Assembly (NCBI RefSeq): GCF_010093815.1
Contig: NW_022985549.1
Coordinates: 434,001-498,000, forward strand
DNA: 64,000 nucleotides
DNA from: Pseudovirgaria hyperparasitica
Taxonomy: Eukaryota > Ascomycota > Dothideomycetes > Acrospermales > Acrospermaceae
Direction: 5' to 3'
A program made the position numbers and the translations under genes. Below the pieces are notes generated by a model. The model did no database searches. It was not told the origin of the DNA and worked only from the letters and a program-made list of their open reading frames with translations. Of this stretch, positions 1 to 10,704 are shown piece after piece; the stretch's first letter is position 1; the number at the start of each line of letters is the position of its first letter.

Positions 1-1826
1 TTGCTTTAGCGAAATACGGAGGCCCGTTCAGAGGCCTGAAAGTTAAAAACTCCCAAGAGTATGGCATGATTGGGACGATCATCTTCTCTGACCCAGGCGA
101 TGACGGCAATATTACCGAAGCAAATGGCGAGTACAGTCATCTACAGAATGACCGCATCCTAATCAAGCATTCCAGGTTATGCTCCTTATCCTGACGGACC
201 TGCGAGGAACCCGACTCAAGTGCAGAAAGGCAGCGTCGAGTTTCTTTCCATATACCCAGGTGACCCGACAACTCCAGGTAAGTCTTCATGTCACATGGCT
301 GCAAGTAGCATGAACATTTCCAATGCTGACCAGAAGCCAAGGATATCCATCAAAACACGACTCCCCACGCGCCGATGCCTCTGACGTGCTCCCGCACATC
401 CCATCGCTCCCCATTTCTTATGGAAACGCAATCCCATTCCTCGCCGCCCTCGACGGCCACGGTGTCTCTGGCGAAGAAGTGAATCGTACAAAGTGGATCG
501 GCGCTCTGAACGTCACATACAGTACTGGCCCTGCGCCCGGTGCTGTCATTGACATGCACAACCTAATGGAGGACGCCATCACGCCTATATGGGATGTCAT
601 TGACTTCATCAACGGCACAGATCCTGAGGAGACGATTCTGATTGGCAACCACCGCGACGCGTGGCTCGTGGGTGGTGCCGCGGATCCCAACTCTGGGTCT
701 GCGGTGCTGGTCGAGATGTCCAAGGCTTTCGGAAAGCTTCTGCAAACAGGCTGGAAACCGAGACGAAACATCGTGTTCGCGTCATGGGACGCCGAGGAAT
801 ACGGCATTGTTGGTTCAACCGAATGGTAAAAACCAACCTCCCTATAGGGATATAAAGACAAACGCTAACATATACTTCTCCAGGGTCGAAGAGTTTGTCA
901 ACCCCTGGCTCACCAACACGGCGGTTACATATCTCAACATCGACATCGCGTGCTCCGGCCCACGCTTTGACGTCTCCGCCTCACCCGAACTGCACACTCT
1001 CGTACAAGACACCATGAAGAAAGTCCTCTGGCCGCTCCCGGGCGGCGCACCATCAAACCAAACCCTCTACGACATCTGGACCGCCGAAAGCGGCGAGATT
1101 GGCGTCCTCGGCAGCGGCTCCGACTACACGTCCTTTGTGCACCGCGGCATCGGCGCTGTAGACATGGGCGCTGGAGGCGGCGGCAACGACCCCGTCTACC
1201 CATATCACTCCAAGTAAGCCCGCCCTTCTCCTCTCCCTCTTCAATTCACAATGTGTTCTGACAAGACCGACAGCTACGACACATACCACTGGATGACCAC
1301 CTACGGCGACCCAGGCTACCACGTCCACGCCGCCGTCGGCCAATACGCCTCGCTCCTCCTCTACCACCTCTCCACCGACGCCCTAATCCCCTTCGACATC
1401 ACCGCCTGGGGCACCGAACTCGACACCTACCTCTCCGCCCTCACCAGTACACTCGAATCCACCGGCGCAGCAAACTCCCTCGACACCCTCCCTCTCTCCT
1501 CCGCAATCACATACTTCCAATCCCATATCACAGACATCACGTCTGCATACACAAACGCCCTCGTATCCGACGACGCAGCTCTCATCTCCATCGTGAATGC
1601 CAAACTCAGAGACTTCCAGCGCGGATTCATAAGCCAGGGCGGCTTGCCGGGCAGGGAGTTTTATCAGCATGCGATCTATGCGCCGGGGCTGGATACTGGG
1701 TATGCGCCGGTCACGTTTCCTGGCATTACCGAGGCGGTGGACAAGCGCGATTTCGGGCTTGCGGCGGAGTGGGTCGAGAAGACGGCGCGGGCGATTCGGG
1801 TGGCGGCGGATATCTTGAAGACGTGA
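1..1826 (+). CDS. M28 metallopeptidase, glutamate carboxypeptidase II-like (5' partial)
   Basis: The 5' end lies outside the window. Exons are about 1-135, 176-277, 342-825, 884-1213 and 1274-1826, giving 533 residues. The first donor (about 131-136) is weak and uncertain; the other junctions are canonical and in phase. The visible protein holds the end of a PA domain (EYGMIGTIIFSDPGDDG), the M28 peptidase core, and a C-terminal transferrin-receptor-like dimerisation region. Residues matching the two-zinc site of human GCPII are present: His in GNHRDAW, Asp in ADPNSGSA, the catalytic Glu pair in SWDAEEYG, Asp in LNIDIA and His in YHSNYDTYHW. Family members are type II membrane or vacuolar/secreted exopeptidases that remove C-terminal acidic residues. 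The substrate here is unknown. Family call is firm; the membrane anchor cannot be checked. Confidence 0.93.
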
Positions 1827-2305
1827 GGGAAGAAAGGGTTGATCTGCGGGGGGCTGGTGTTGAGGTGTTGCAGTGAACGGGGGGTGATGTGGTGGATGGA
1901 GTTGAGAGGTGCGTAGGGGCTCGATTTTACGCACGAGGCTGACTGAACATGGCAGTTGACGATGTTACAAAAGAATGCACTTTGTCTGAAGAAAAACTGT
2001 ACACACATATCCACAAGCAGCACGAAGCCAGTACACTAATAAATAACCAACCTCACAAAAGCGAAAGAATCAAATCAGAACCGCTCCCTAAACCAACTTC
2101 TAAGCAATTATACAGGAACAAAACGTGTAAATCTAATCAATATTCCAAATCTCCCATCCCTCTTACCCAGGTCCCGAGGGCGTACTCCGTACCCATTACC
2201 CTCGACCAGAACTCCTCCAATGTCCACCTAGAAGACGTACTGTTAGTAGCACTTCTTCTGCGTCTACGTGAATTTTGCTTATTATACTATGTATAGAGCA
2301 TATGT

Positions 2306-2307
<2 letters not shown>

Positions 2308-2372
<65 letters not shown>
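2308..2372. repeat. (GT)n microsatellite
   Basis: About 32 uninterrupted GT dinucleotides, lying about 480 bp after the M28 stop codon. The long perfect tract is likely to vary in length between strains. It can form Z-DNA, but no function is implied. Confidence 0.97.
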
Positions 2373-2374
<2 letters not shown>

Positions 2375-2410
2375 GAGACTCTTTCTCGTAAGGGGAATAA
2401 TAAATGATCC

Positions 2411-2445
2411 TAGGTAGGTAGGTAGGTAGGTAGGTAGGTAGGTAG
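2411..2445. repeat. (TAGG)n microsatellite
   Basis: Between eight and nine perfect copies of the tetranucleotide TAGG, 40 bp from the GT tract. It is not the fungal telomere repeat (TTAGGG), so it is read as a simple repeat. Confidence 0.95.
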
Positions 2446-2843
2446 ATATGTATAAGCTACGTTTAGGGATTACCTTATCTATGTATATGTATGTGCGTGT
2501 AGTATACAGTGTGGTATACTTATGTAGCACGGGTATATAGTATGGGTTTATAACGTGCAGTGGGCATCATCGGGTAAAGGTATAGGCATTGTAGCGCAAG
2601 CATTACAGCATGTGTATTCAGAGTATACTATATATAAGATATAAGATAGCATATGTATAATATATGATTACCTGTTTATGGATAGATAGATTAGTCAATA
2701 GCTAAAATTAATAGACGATATCAGAGAAACCACAGAACGTAGGAAAACTGGACCAATTTCGAGGTACTAAGTAGATAGATAATCAATTCGACCAGGATAA
2801 ACCACGGACCAGCAAAATAACGCAGCAAAGAACACAGGAAAAG

Positions 2844-2964
2844 CAAAACACACACAACAAAACACACACAACAAAACACACACAACAAAACACACACAAC
2901 AAAACACACACAACAAAACACACACAACAAAACACACACAACAAAACACACACAACAAAACACA
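2844..2964. repeat. 14-bp minisatellite (AACAAAACACACAC)
   Basis: About 8.6 near-identical head-to-tail copies of a 14-bp A/C-only unit. The antisense frames are open through it only because the unit lacks stops, giving a repetitive Cys/Val/Phe peptide. This is not evidence of a gene. Confidence 0.95.
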
Positions 2965-3198
2965 TATGAAATCATCAAATTCATAAATTCATTTCTCATC
3001 TAATCCCATCTATCAATGCCTATCCGTGTTATTCATTCGGGACGGGCCCGCATTGCATCAGCCATCGTGTGATATATAACAACTAAACCCCCTAATATCC
3101 AAGTCTCGATTTAAAGCCAAATCCGTAAATAGGAACTGCGATAGTATGTATCGCTTCAGAAGCTATCCAATAGCCCATGTATTCATGTCCAGTGTCGT

Positions 3199-3230
3199 GG
3201 GGTGGGGGGAGGGGAGAGGGGGGAGCCGGG
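3199..3230 (+). other. G-rich tract with quadruplex potential
   Basis: Four runs of four or more G (3199-3202, 3204-3209, 3211-3214, 3218-3223) separated by one to three bases, then another GGG at 3228-3230. This fits the G-quadruplex pattern with very short loops. It lies about 160 bp beyond the stop codon of the DUF262 gene on the opposite strand, so it could sit as a C-rich tract in that gene's 3' UTR or terminator. Confidence 0.6.
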
Positions 3231-3388
3231 TATAGTGATGTGTAAAAGGTGCTATGGATGAAAGAAAGAAAAATGCAAAAGCTAAAGCACGACCATATCC
3301 GCATATTTCCTTCGTCGAGGATGCATGCATACTGAAAAAAAAAACCCCCCAGTCTCTGCACGTATGTACCATATGATCTCAGCATAAA

Positions 3389-6229
3389 TCAATTCGGCGC
3401 ACCCGACATACGCGGCTTTCGAACGAACGACTGCCTCGGACTCTTCGGGCTGCGCACACCATCCTGCGGCAGAACCTCCGACGCCGTCCTCTTCATGGGG
3501 ACGCTCTCGTGCTCGGCTTTCAGTGCAGCATTCTTGATTGCATTGGCGATTGTGTTCTGTGTTGTGCCAGTTACACCCGCATAGCGAGCATAATTCTGGC
3601 CTTTGGTGGCTAATGCATTCCGCTCGACAGGTTCAGACTTGACGGGCGTTCCATCTGGCAGGGTGAGCGTGCGAGATGAAGCTCCTTTGCGGAACTGCGC
3701 GAGGGCTTGAGAGGCGGTCTCAGATTCGTCGTCCGAGTCGAGGCTGATGGGATTGAGTGGCGTTCCTGTGCCATTTGCGGGAGTGGGTTGCGGTCGAGAG
3801 GTGGTCTGTGACGGTGTGGTAGGATTATGGGGATAGCCGTTGGGATGTCGGAAGGGGTTGAAGCGGTGCGAGGTTGATGCCACTGAGGGTTTTGATGTGG
3901 TGACTTGATCGTTCGGCTTGGACGTGGGTGTGAGGCGACTCATGGCCGCCGGTCTGTGGGCCATCATGTTTGGAACCATCGGGGCCGCCATCCGAGCCAT
4001 GTGAGCAGGTGGTTGCGGTGCCGCTGGAACGGAGGTATCCTTCATAGTTCCAGAGGGGGGTATTTTATGCGTGTCTAGTGATGACGATCCATTATCCGTA
4101 GGAAGAGTTGAGGCAGTACGTTGAGGCAGTCGAACGGCAAGGGCCCCGCTAGGGATCTCCGGACTGTTTTCCGTCTCAGAGTCAGGAGTGTCCAGTCGAG
4201 CGTATGCTGGTCCAGGCATCTTCTTTTGAGCCGATGGAAGTGCATCTGGCGATTTCTGCAGTGCCATGACGCTTGGTGTGCGTGGCTTTCCCAGATTAGC
4301 CGGCAGTGTTTGGCCTTCTGGCCTCAACGGTACCGCTGGTGTGGATGGGACACCGGTGGACTTGGAGGGTGAAGTGAACGGACTCTGCTCCGCTGTCGTC
4401 TTGTTGGAGGCGACGGCTCGAAATGAAGATAAGCGAGCAGGATTTATTTTCTGTGTTAATGACTTCGAGGCGACCGATACCGGTGTATCATCTGCAGAAA
4501 CAGGTGATTTGGGGCTGGTGCTGTCCGAAGGCGCTGGGGTTAGAAGCGCTCTCTCATCTAGTTTAGGCAGCTTCTGTATGCGAGCAGGATCGGTAAGTCT
4601 AGTATGACTTGCCTCAAGGCTGGTGCGACTTTTGCTTGTGGGGACTGCTGTAGACGGTATGTTCATGGAACGACCACCATGTGTCACAACCGTATGTGGT
4701 GGGACATCTTGAAGCGACGTTTCCTGTACTGCCTGTGTGCGTACTCCCGACGTCCGATTTGTTACATCTTTTGCTCCCGCTCTGCTGGATGGCGTTTTTG
4801 GGGACGTTTGATGAGATGCACGGCTTTTATTCAGCACCGCAGCATTGGGTTTTCCGTCCTTACGCACAGTAGTGCCATCGGTCGCGCCGCTATACTGCTC
4901 CAGATCTTCGATAAACTTCCATACAGTCTTCCATATCTTTCTGTTGGTCGTCAATGCTTGAAATTCTTGACGTATCAGCCGCCTCATGAGAAGAATGTCG
5001 TTCTTCAAGAGATCGATGCTGCGACCATGGTGCTTCGATATGAGACACGCGACAGCAATGATTTCAATTGGCGCGAAGTTCTTCGCGTGCGAATATCCAT
5101 TATTTTGGAAGGTCGAGGGGTATGTATGATTTATGTCTCGGAAGATCTCAAAGACCTTGCGCATATGATTTCTTGTAGGTGGATCTAGCGGCGGCGCATT
5201 CTTGACGAAAGTGCCCAAGGCGCTGTAAGCTCCTCTGAAGACAGGCTGGCCATCTGGACTCGACGAATGATACATCTCAATGATCTGTGCAAAACACGTG
5301 AGAACATGTCTGAAGCCGCCTGATCGGTCTGTTGATGCGAGAGTGACGATGTCAGAGAACTCGGCCTCGAAAGACCTTGCCAGATCCTGCCAAGGACCAT
5401 TTGTCGCTCGGATCTTCTCAGCTGGTGAAAGCGGCACACCCATCTGGACCCTCGCAAAGCACTCCTCCTCCATGGCTCTTGACAGGCTTTCATACTCAAC
5501 GCAAATGAACTCTTTGTTCCGGAAAGTCCTCTTCCAGGAGTCAGGCAGGATGCGTCGGCGAGCAGAAGTGTCGTCGAGACGCTGGCAGTAGTACCAACTT
5601 CGACGGTCCGTGTCATGGCATGGTATCTGACCAGACATGAACAGCGATACCGAAGTCAATCGTTGCTTACCGTCGACACATATACGTCTCACTAGAGGAC
5701 CGTTCGGACCGTCTTCTCTGATTGTGTTGAAGATAATTGGAGGCACATAGTAGTTCTCTATGAGTGAGTCAATGAGACTTGACATGCGTTTGCCTGGCAC
5801 GTGTTAGTTATGGTCCCATGCAAGAGTGGGTAGAGGTATACTCACGGGTCCAAACGACGTCGCGTTGGTAATCTGGATTGAGATCTAGGCAAGTGGTATT
5901 CAGTAGGGCTGCGTGATAAATTAGCATCAGTAAAGTTAAATTAGAAGATCCGGAGACTCACTTATTAGATCTTCCATATTACGCCTCACAATAGACGGTT
6001 CTTGAAGGGCGCAACTCGCCTTGAACTCGTCAGAGTCCAATGGCTCAACATCATCGTCACTCTCAGGATCTTCATCAGCTATTGAAGGTGCTCGGATTGT
6101 TGCATTTGGCTCAGGCTGATGCTGGGTAGGTGTTGCAAGGGAAGTACTCCCATGAGAAGTATGGAGTGAATTTCTAGCGGTCGACAAAGACGGGGCAGAG
6201 GGCCGCAGATTGATTGCCGTAAACGACAT
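3389..6229 (-). CDS. DUF262 (GmrSD N-terminal-like) protein, 911 aa
   Basis: Exons (transcript order) 6229-5962, 5908-5846 and 5793-3389, introns 53 and 52 bp, all GT..AG. The N-terminal 90 residues are acidic and disordered. The DUF262 domain follows at roughly residues 90-380, with the family hallmarks DYQRDVVWT (the PxxQR..W-type motif) and CVDGKQRLTS (DGxQR). The remaining 500 residues are Pro/Ser/Thr-rich low complexity ending in a basic tail (SPRQSFVRKPR). In bacteria DUF262 is the nucleotide-handling N-domain of GmrSD-type modification-dependent restriction enzymes. Fungi carry stand-alone relatives of unknown role. No GmrD-like HNH half is visible, so nuclease activity is not supported. 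The basic, disordered tail suggests a nuclear protein, by inference. Confidence 0.9.
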
Positions 6230-7599
6230 TATAGTCAGATGGCACGAGGCAACTCAAGATCTCACACTAGTCAGTGGAGTTGAAGTTGCGCTGCCAGGGT
6301 CGTGTAGGTAGATAAAGTGTTGAGACCAGATGGGAGGGGGGGTGTTTGGCTCTGCGGACAGACGCGCCTTGCCACTGTACTACGCAACACCTGGTCTCCT
6401 CTCCAAGATCCAAACTACAACTAGAAGTGCTCTGCCAAACGTACAGGGATGCAAACAGACTACCAAACGGAGTCTAGCTTGGATATATTATATTTATACG
6501 CTACCAACTATTAAGCTGATATATAAGAATTTTTAGGGTAAGAATTCTACCGTACAAAGGGTGGGAATAACTGGCCCTTATATAGCCATCATGCTAGTCA
6601 CGTGCATGATCTTTTTTCAAAACTTGGCTGCAGAAACTCTTACCATTTTTGGTTTAGTCAGCCACCAAAAAACCTGAAAGTCAGAGAAATTAATGACTCA
6701 TGCCCTCCTTGATCCAATCAAAATAGCTTACAGGTCCATTCTTTGCCACACACTGTCCTGCTAATTTGCGTCATTATATATTACGGCTCTAGAAACTTCT
6801 ACAACGTAATAGTAATATAACATATATCTCATGCTATAACTAATGCCGTTTAGTTAATGTTTTGAAGTAGTATTACCATGAGTAAGTAGTAGAGTGATCT
6901 CTTCTTAATGCGTATCCATTGATGTATTATTAGAGATACACATCCTAAAGCAAGCAAAGCTAAGCAAGCGAGAATGCTTCGATTCCCGAGTTGGACTTTG
7001 AAGCCTGTAGGTCGTCTTATTTAGGTTTAGCTTACATGCCAAGCCAGGCTTGGATTCGTAGACTCATATTTGATATATATTATATATATAGTAAATATAT
7101 AGTATGTAAATACATAAGCATATATTGATATATAATGTGGTTTAAATCCCGGACTGAAGACTATGACTCATACTGTATGGCTCACAATATATGTCTCCAA
7201 ATACATAGTCTCTTAGTATACTGATTGGAAGAGCAAATAGAATCAATAGGCTAAGCCTATTGGAGAGCATTGACTGGCTTACTTGCGAAGGAAGGAGTCC
7301 TGAGTACTCCCTAGCACTGATAAAATGTTTCAAGGTGCTCATCTATTTCTTCTGTATACTGCTCCTAAGTATCATTACCAATAATCAAACTACTCTCATC
7401 ACCACTTTACGAGACAGCCTCCCAGAATGCAACAACAAAGAGCTAGGAACACCGTTATCGAATGAAGTAAGCACAAAGGGGTTCTTCTGACTGAGCAAGG
7501 TGAGGATGAAGATGTTGTAACACAATTTCGATGAGTTGTAATTATCAATTCTTGAATCAACCCTACGTCTGCTTCCCGGTATCATCACCAACTGCCTGA
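6230..7599. other. Gene-free AT-rich interval
   Basis: From about 6480 the sequence becomes AT-rich, with TA-dinucleotide runs at 7071-7135. Short frames occur on both strands (for example 7260-7490) but none has recognisable protein character or conserved motifs. It could be decayed repeat DNA; no element ends or target duplications are visible. Confidence 0.5.
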
Positions 7600-8931
7600 C
7601 TACGTTGTCGACTTTCGCGTTTCCAGCTTTCGAGGCCGTCTCGTAGCGCTCTCTGAGCTTGTCTTGCTGCTCAAACTCCTTGTTTCCAACTTCCTCGGCT
7701 TTCGTCTCTCAGGCGCCGACACCGCTGGCGGTTTGTTTTCTTTGTTTTCCGACTGTGGGCTCGACTGCTTGCCCACCTCAGTATTTTGTGATTCAGTCCT
7801 TGATGGCTTCTTTGGCGCCGTCATAGGCCGTTTTTCACCCTGAGAAGTCTTCGTCTCGTCTGTTCTTGTAACACGAGGCGCCTCTTTGGGTTTCGGAGGT
7901 TCCTTCGGTCTGGGCGCTTCCTGTGGTTGCAGTGACTTCGGCTCCGAAGACTGTCCATCGGTGCTAGGCCTTGAAGCCGGAATCGGCAACGTATTTTGCG
8001 AACTCTGAACCTTCTCACCAGTCTGCTGCGATCCCTGAGTAGGACCCCCTCCCCAACCGGGCAACGAAGCTCCTAGTCCCCCCAGCCCCATCGCAGCACC
8101 AGCCTGCTTCATCGATGGCATACTAGGAATAGCTGGCAGACTCGGCACTGACGGCCTCCAACTCGTCATGTCCCTCACCGACTGTGCCCACGTCTGCGGC
8201 ATATCATCCGGTGCCTCGGCCTTCATCCTCTCAAGCTCCTCCTTACTCGGCGCTTGCGTATCCTTGGTCTGCATCACCATCTTCTCCAACGCCCTCTTCT
8301 GTGCTGGCGTCGAGCTCCAGTTCGGAAAGTCACCCACCACGCTCCGTACCCCGTGGCTTGCCAGCTGGCCCAGATCCCACATCGGCCCATGCAGCGCCCC
8401 ATATGCTGCGCCGATACCCCCGCCCAATAGCCCCGTCACCGTTGCAACGAGCCCGCCGACGAGTGCCCCCGTGATTTTGCCCAATGTTACACCTGGCAGA
8501 ACTCCGAGCCCAGCTCCGGCAGCGAGGCCCTGGAAGGCGCCCGATTGTGTATACTTGGCTGCCTTGCCGAAGGACTCGGCTTCAATCTCTTTGTTAATGG
8601 ACTTTGCGAGGATCTCCTCGCGCGCATTGGGGTCGCCGGCGGCGTTGGCGGCCTGTCGTAGTTCCCAGGCTTTCTGCATTGCTTGCAGTGCCATGCTGGC
8701 GGATGCGCCTGAATTCTGCTTAATCTCGCGCTCCGAGATGAGTTGGGCATTTTGTGGTGTCGTATTGCTCATCTTGGACGGAGGTTGAGAATCGGACTTC
8801 GCGGTTGATGGTTTGGCTTGTGCCTGTGGTGATGGCATTTTTGGTCGAATATTACAGAGTATCGTTGTCAAATCGTCGTTCTGACGTTTGGAGGGCAGGG
8901 TTGTTGTACAGGGGCTGCGCGGGTACGTCAT
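7600..8931 (-). CDS. Hypothetical protein with glycine-zipper-like segment
   Basis: Single exon, 443 residues from the first ATG. An in-frame ATG at 8838 has a better context (AAAATGC) and would give 412 residues, because the first 31 residues look unconserved. Order: disordered Gln/Pro/Ser N-terminus; an Ala-rich helix (about 75-115); a strongly Gly/Ala-rich hydrophobic stretch (about 130-185, for example GALVGGLVATVTG and GLLGGGIGAAYGALHG) with small-xxx-small spacing typical of glycine zippers that pack helices in membranes; a Trp/Pro-rich middle; and a long basic Lys/Pro/Ser tail. I do not recognise the family. Membrane insertion or oligomerisation is inferred from composition only. Confidence 0.75.
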   Translation of the reverse strand: MTYPRSPCTTTLPSKRQNDDLTTILCNIRPKMPSPQAQAKPSTAKSDSQPPSKMSNTTPQNAQLISEREIKQNSGASASMALQAMQKAWELRQAANAAGDPNAREEILAKSINKEIEAESFGKAAKYTQSGAFQGLAAGAGLGVLPGVTLGKITGALVGGLVATVTGLLGGGIGAAYGALHGPMWDLGQLASHGVRSVVGDFPNWSSTPAQKRALEKMVMQTKDTQAPSKEELERMKAEAPDDMPQTWAQSVRDMTSWRPSVPSLPAIPSMPSMKQAGAAMGLGGLGASLPGWGGGPTQGSQQTGEKVQSSQNTLPIPASRPSTDGQSSEPKSLQPQEAPRPKEPPKPKEAPRVTRTDETKTSQGEKRPMTAPKKPSRTESQNTEVGKQSSPQSENKENKPPAVSAPERRKPRKLETRSLSSKTSSESATRRPRKLETRKSTT

Positions 8932-10704
8932 TTGGCGAGAAACAGGGATGAAGAAACGTAGGATTCTTGGCGCGGACGAAATCCTGTTTCGGGACGGCGC
9001 ATATTTGGGGCAAAGAACAAGGCTGTATTGAAATAACGAAGGTAAGTTAAGGTTAGTAAAAAATAGTCGAAGGTGTGGTTAAAACTCGACAGAAGAATCA
9101 ACACGTTTCCATCAATCTACCTGTATGTACCAGCCTCGCCAACCCCTGAGCATTTCAGAATAGCGACATCGTTATAAACGCCTTGCTAATGCCAAGAGGT
9201 ACCACCCTCTGTAGAGCAATTCTCGGCTGGACAGATGGCGATATAATCTTGTAGGTAAATGTACAGTCCAATCTACGATAAACTCAGTGATCAGTTCTGT
9301 AGACGACAGAGTGACGCACCACTCCCTCAAACCCGATCATAATGCCGGCCCCCCTTAAGAAGAACTTGCCTCGTCACTGATGAGTTACAAAGGCCATAGT
9401 AGTCTATCATAGCTGTACAAGTCACCTCCCTTTTATACACAGTAACCTAGATTCTACAGAACTATTTGTACACTAGACCATATCTGCCCTATTCTGTCAT
9501 TGGTCCTGGCACTCCTTGCAGATTAAGTTGAATTTATTACCATTCTACTCATCATATCCATCCAGTGTTCGTGTTGTATCTCCCAATGACCGCTTCTTGT
9601 CTCACAAGATATATACCTCTTACCTCTACTGCAACGTCTACATTATGTAACAAACTTTAGAGATCTATAAAATAGGCTAGAAGAGCAATGTCGTATGTTT
9701 TCGAACCTTGAAATTCCAATATCTACTAAGATAGCTTCATCTTCGAGGAAGAGAAGAGGATTTCAATCTCCTGATTCAAACACTACATACACGAGCTACC
9801 TCTCTGAGAGTAGCTCTCTCCAGAGACCCTTCTCTTTTTTCATTAAACTATATTATGATCACCATACGATTCTAGAGCTAGTTATACTTGCAGCGCCTCT
9901 TAAAGAATGCAGCAGTGGCAAGAGAGAAATTCTTCTTCAGGCTCATAGACGGCATGACGATGAGAGATTAGTAGTATTTGTTATCAGTACAGGGATGTCA
10001 TAATTCTAGTGCGACTCCGCAGAGGCTGCTCTGATACTCTCGGTCCCTGGACTGTATCTGGCTATATTTCTATCTCTGCGAAATTTCTGTACTGAAGTGT
10101 CCAACTGAACAGCGGTCGCTGTAGGGACGCTCTTCAGTATACATACGTCATTAGAGATTACTAATACCTCGCGCAACCACGATGCTGTAGAAAATTTCTT
10201 ACACTACTATTGATCGTACTCTTGATGGGCCTAGTATCCATATGTATCATCACTATTCTGGTCACTAACAACGGCTATACTTCCAAGCCAAAGTACAATT
10301 AGTGGTTTAAGCACACACTTAAAGTGCTGAAAGAGATCGATACACTAAGTTTATAGCGGTAGACAACTTGTGAGAATCCCGATTTCTTACACTTTACTTC
10401 ACTTTTTATCTTGTGCCTAACTGTTAAAGCTATTGTTAGCACTTATATCATTTATATAGATCTTGTGCCTCTCTTTACATTGTTTATTTCATGTCATTGG
10501 TTTGATGGCGAAATTGGTGAAGATGTAAAACGGGTTAATGGTTGATGGTGAGGAGTTGGAGGTGTGTGACGTGGTAGTAAGACATCGGAGGTGGAACAAT
10601 ATCGAGACAGATCGATAATTATAGGAATATCAAACACTTCTATAGCAACGCAAACGAGACTTCAAACCTCCCACCACTCGAAACAGGGTATCAAACGGGT
10701 CGCA
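8932..10704. other. Gene-free interval
   Basis: The region is AT-rich with pyrimidine-rich patches (about 9400-9660). The longest frame (9695-10003, plus strand) shows no motif or signal peptide and is not called. There is no terminal repeat or element end. It contains the 5' flank of the glycine-zipper gene on one side and the 3' flank of the esterase on the other. Confidence 0.5.

Noticed and set aside
2844-2964. Regular repeat array resembling CRISPR
   Set aside because: Copies are directly adjacent 14-bp units with no unique spacers, in a eukaryotic genome.
2721-2999. Minus-strand frame with repeated Cys/Val/Phe residues, looks like a membrane peptide
   Set aside because: It is the translation of the 14-bp minisatellite; the unit has no stop codons, so openness is automatic.
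4121-5188. Long plus-strand frames
   Set aside because: They lie wholly inside the large DUF262 exon on the other strand and have no protein character of their own.
6961-7005. Possible tRNA B-box (CTTCGATTCCC)
   Set aside because: No A-box, no acceptor-stem pairing and no cloverleaf could be drawn.
9695-10003. 102-codon frame in the AT-rich gap, considered as a mobile-element relic
   Set aside because: No transposase or other element motif, and no terminal repeats near it.
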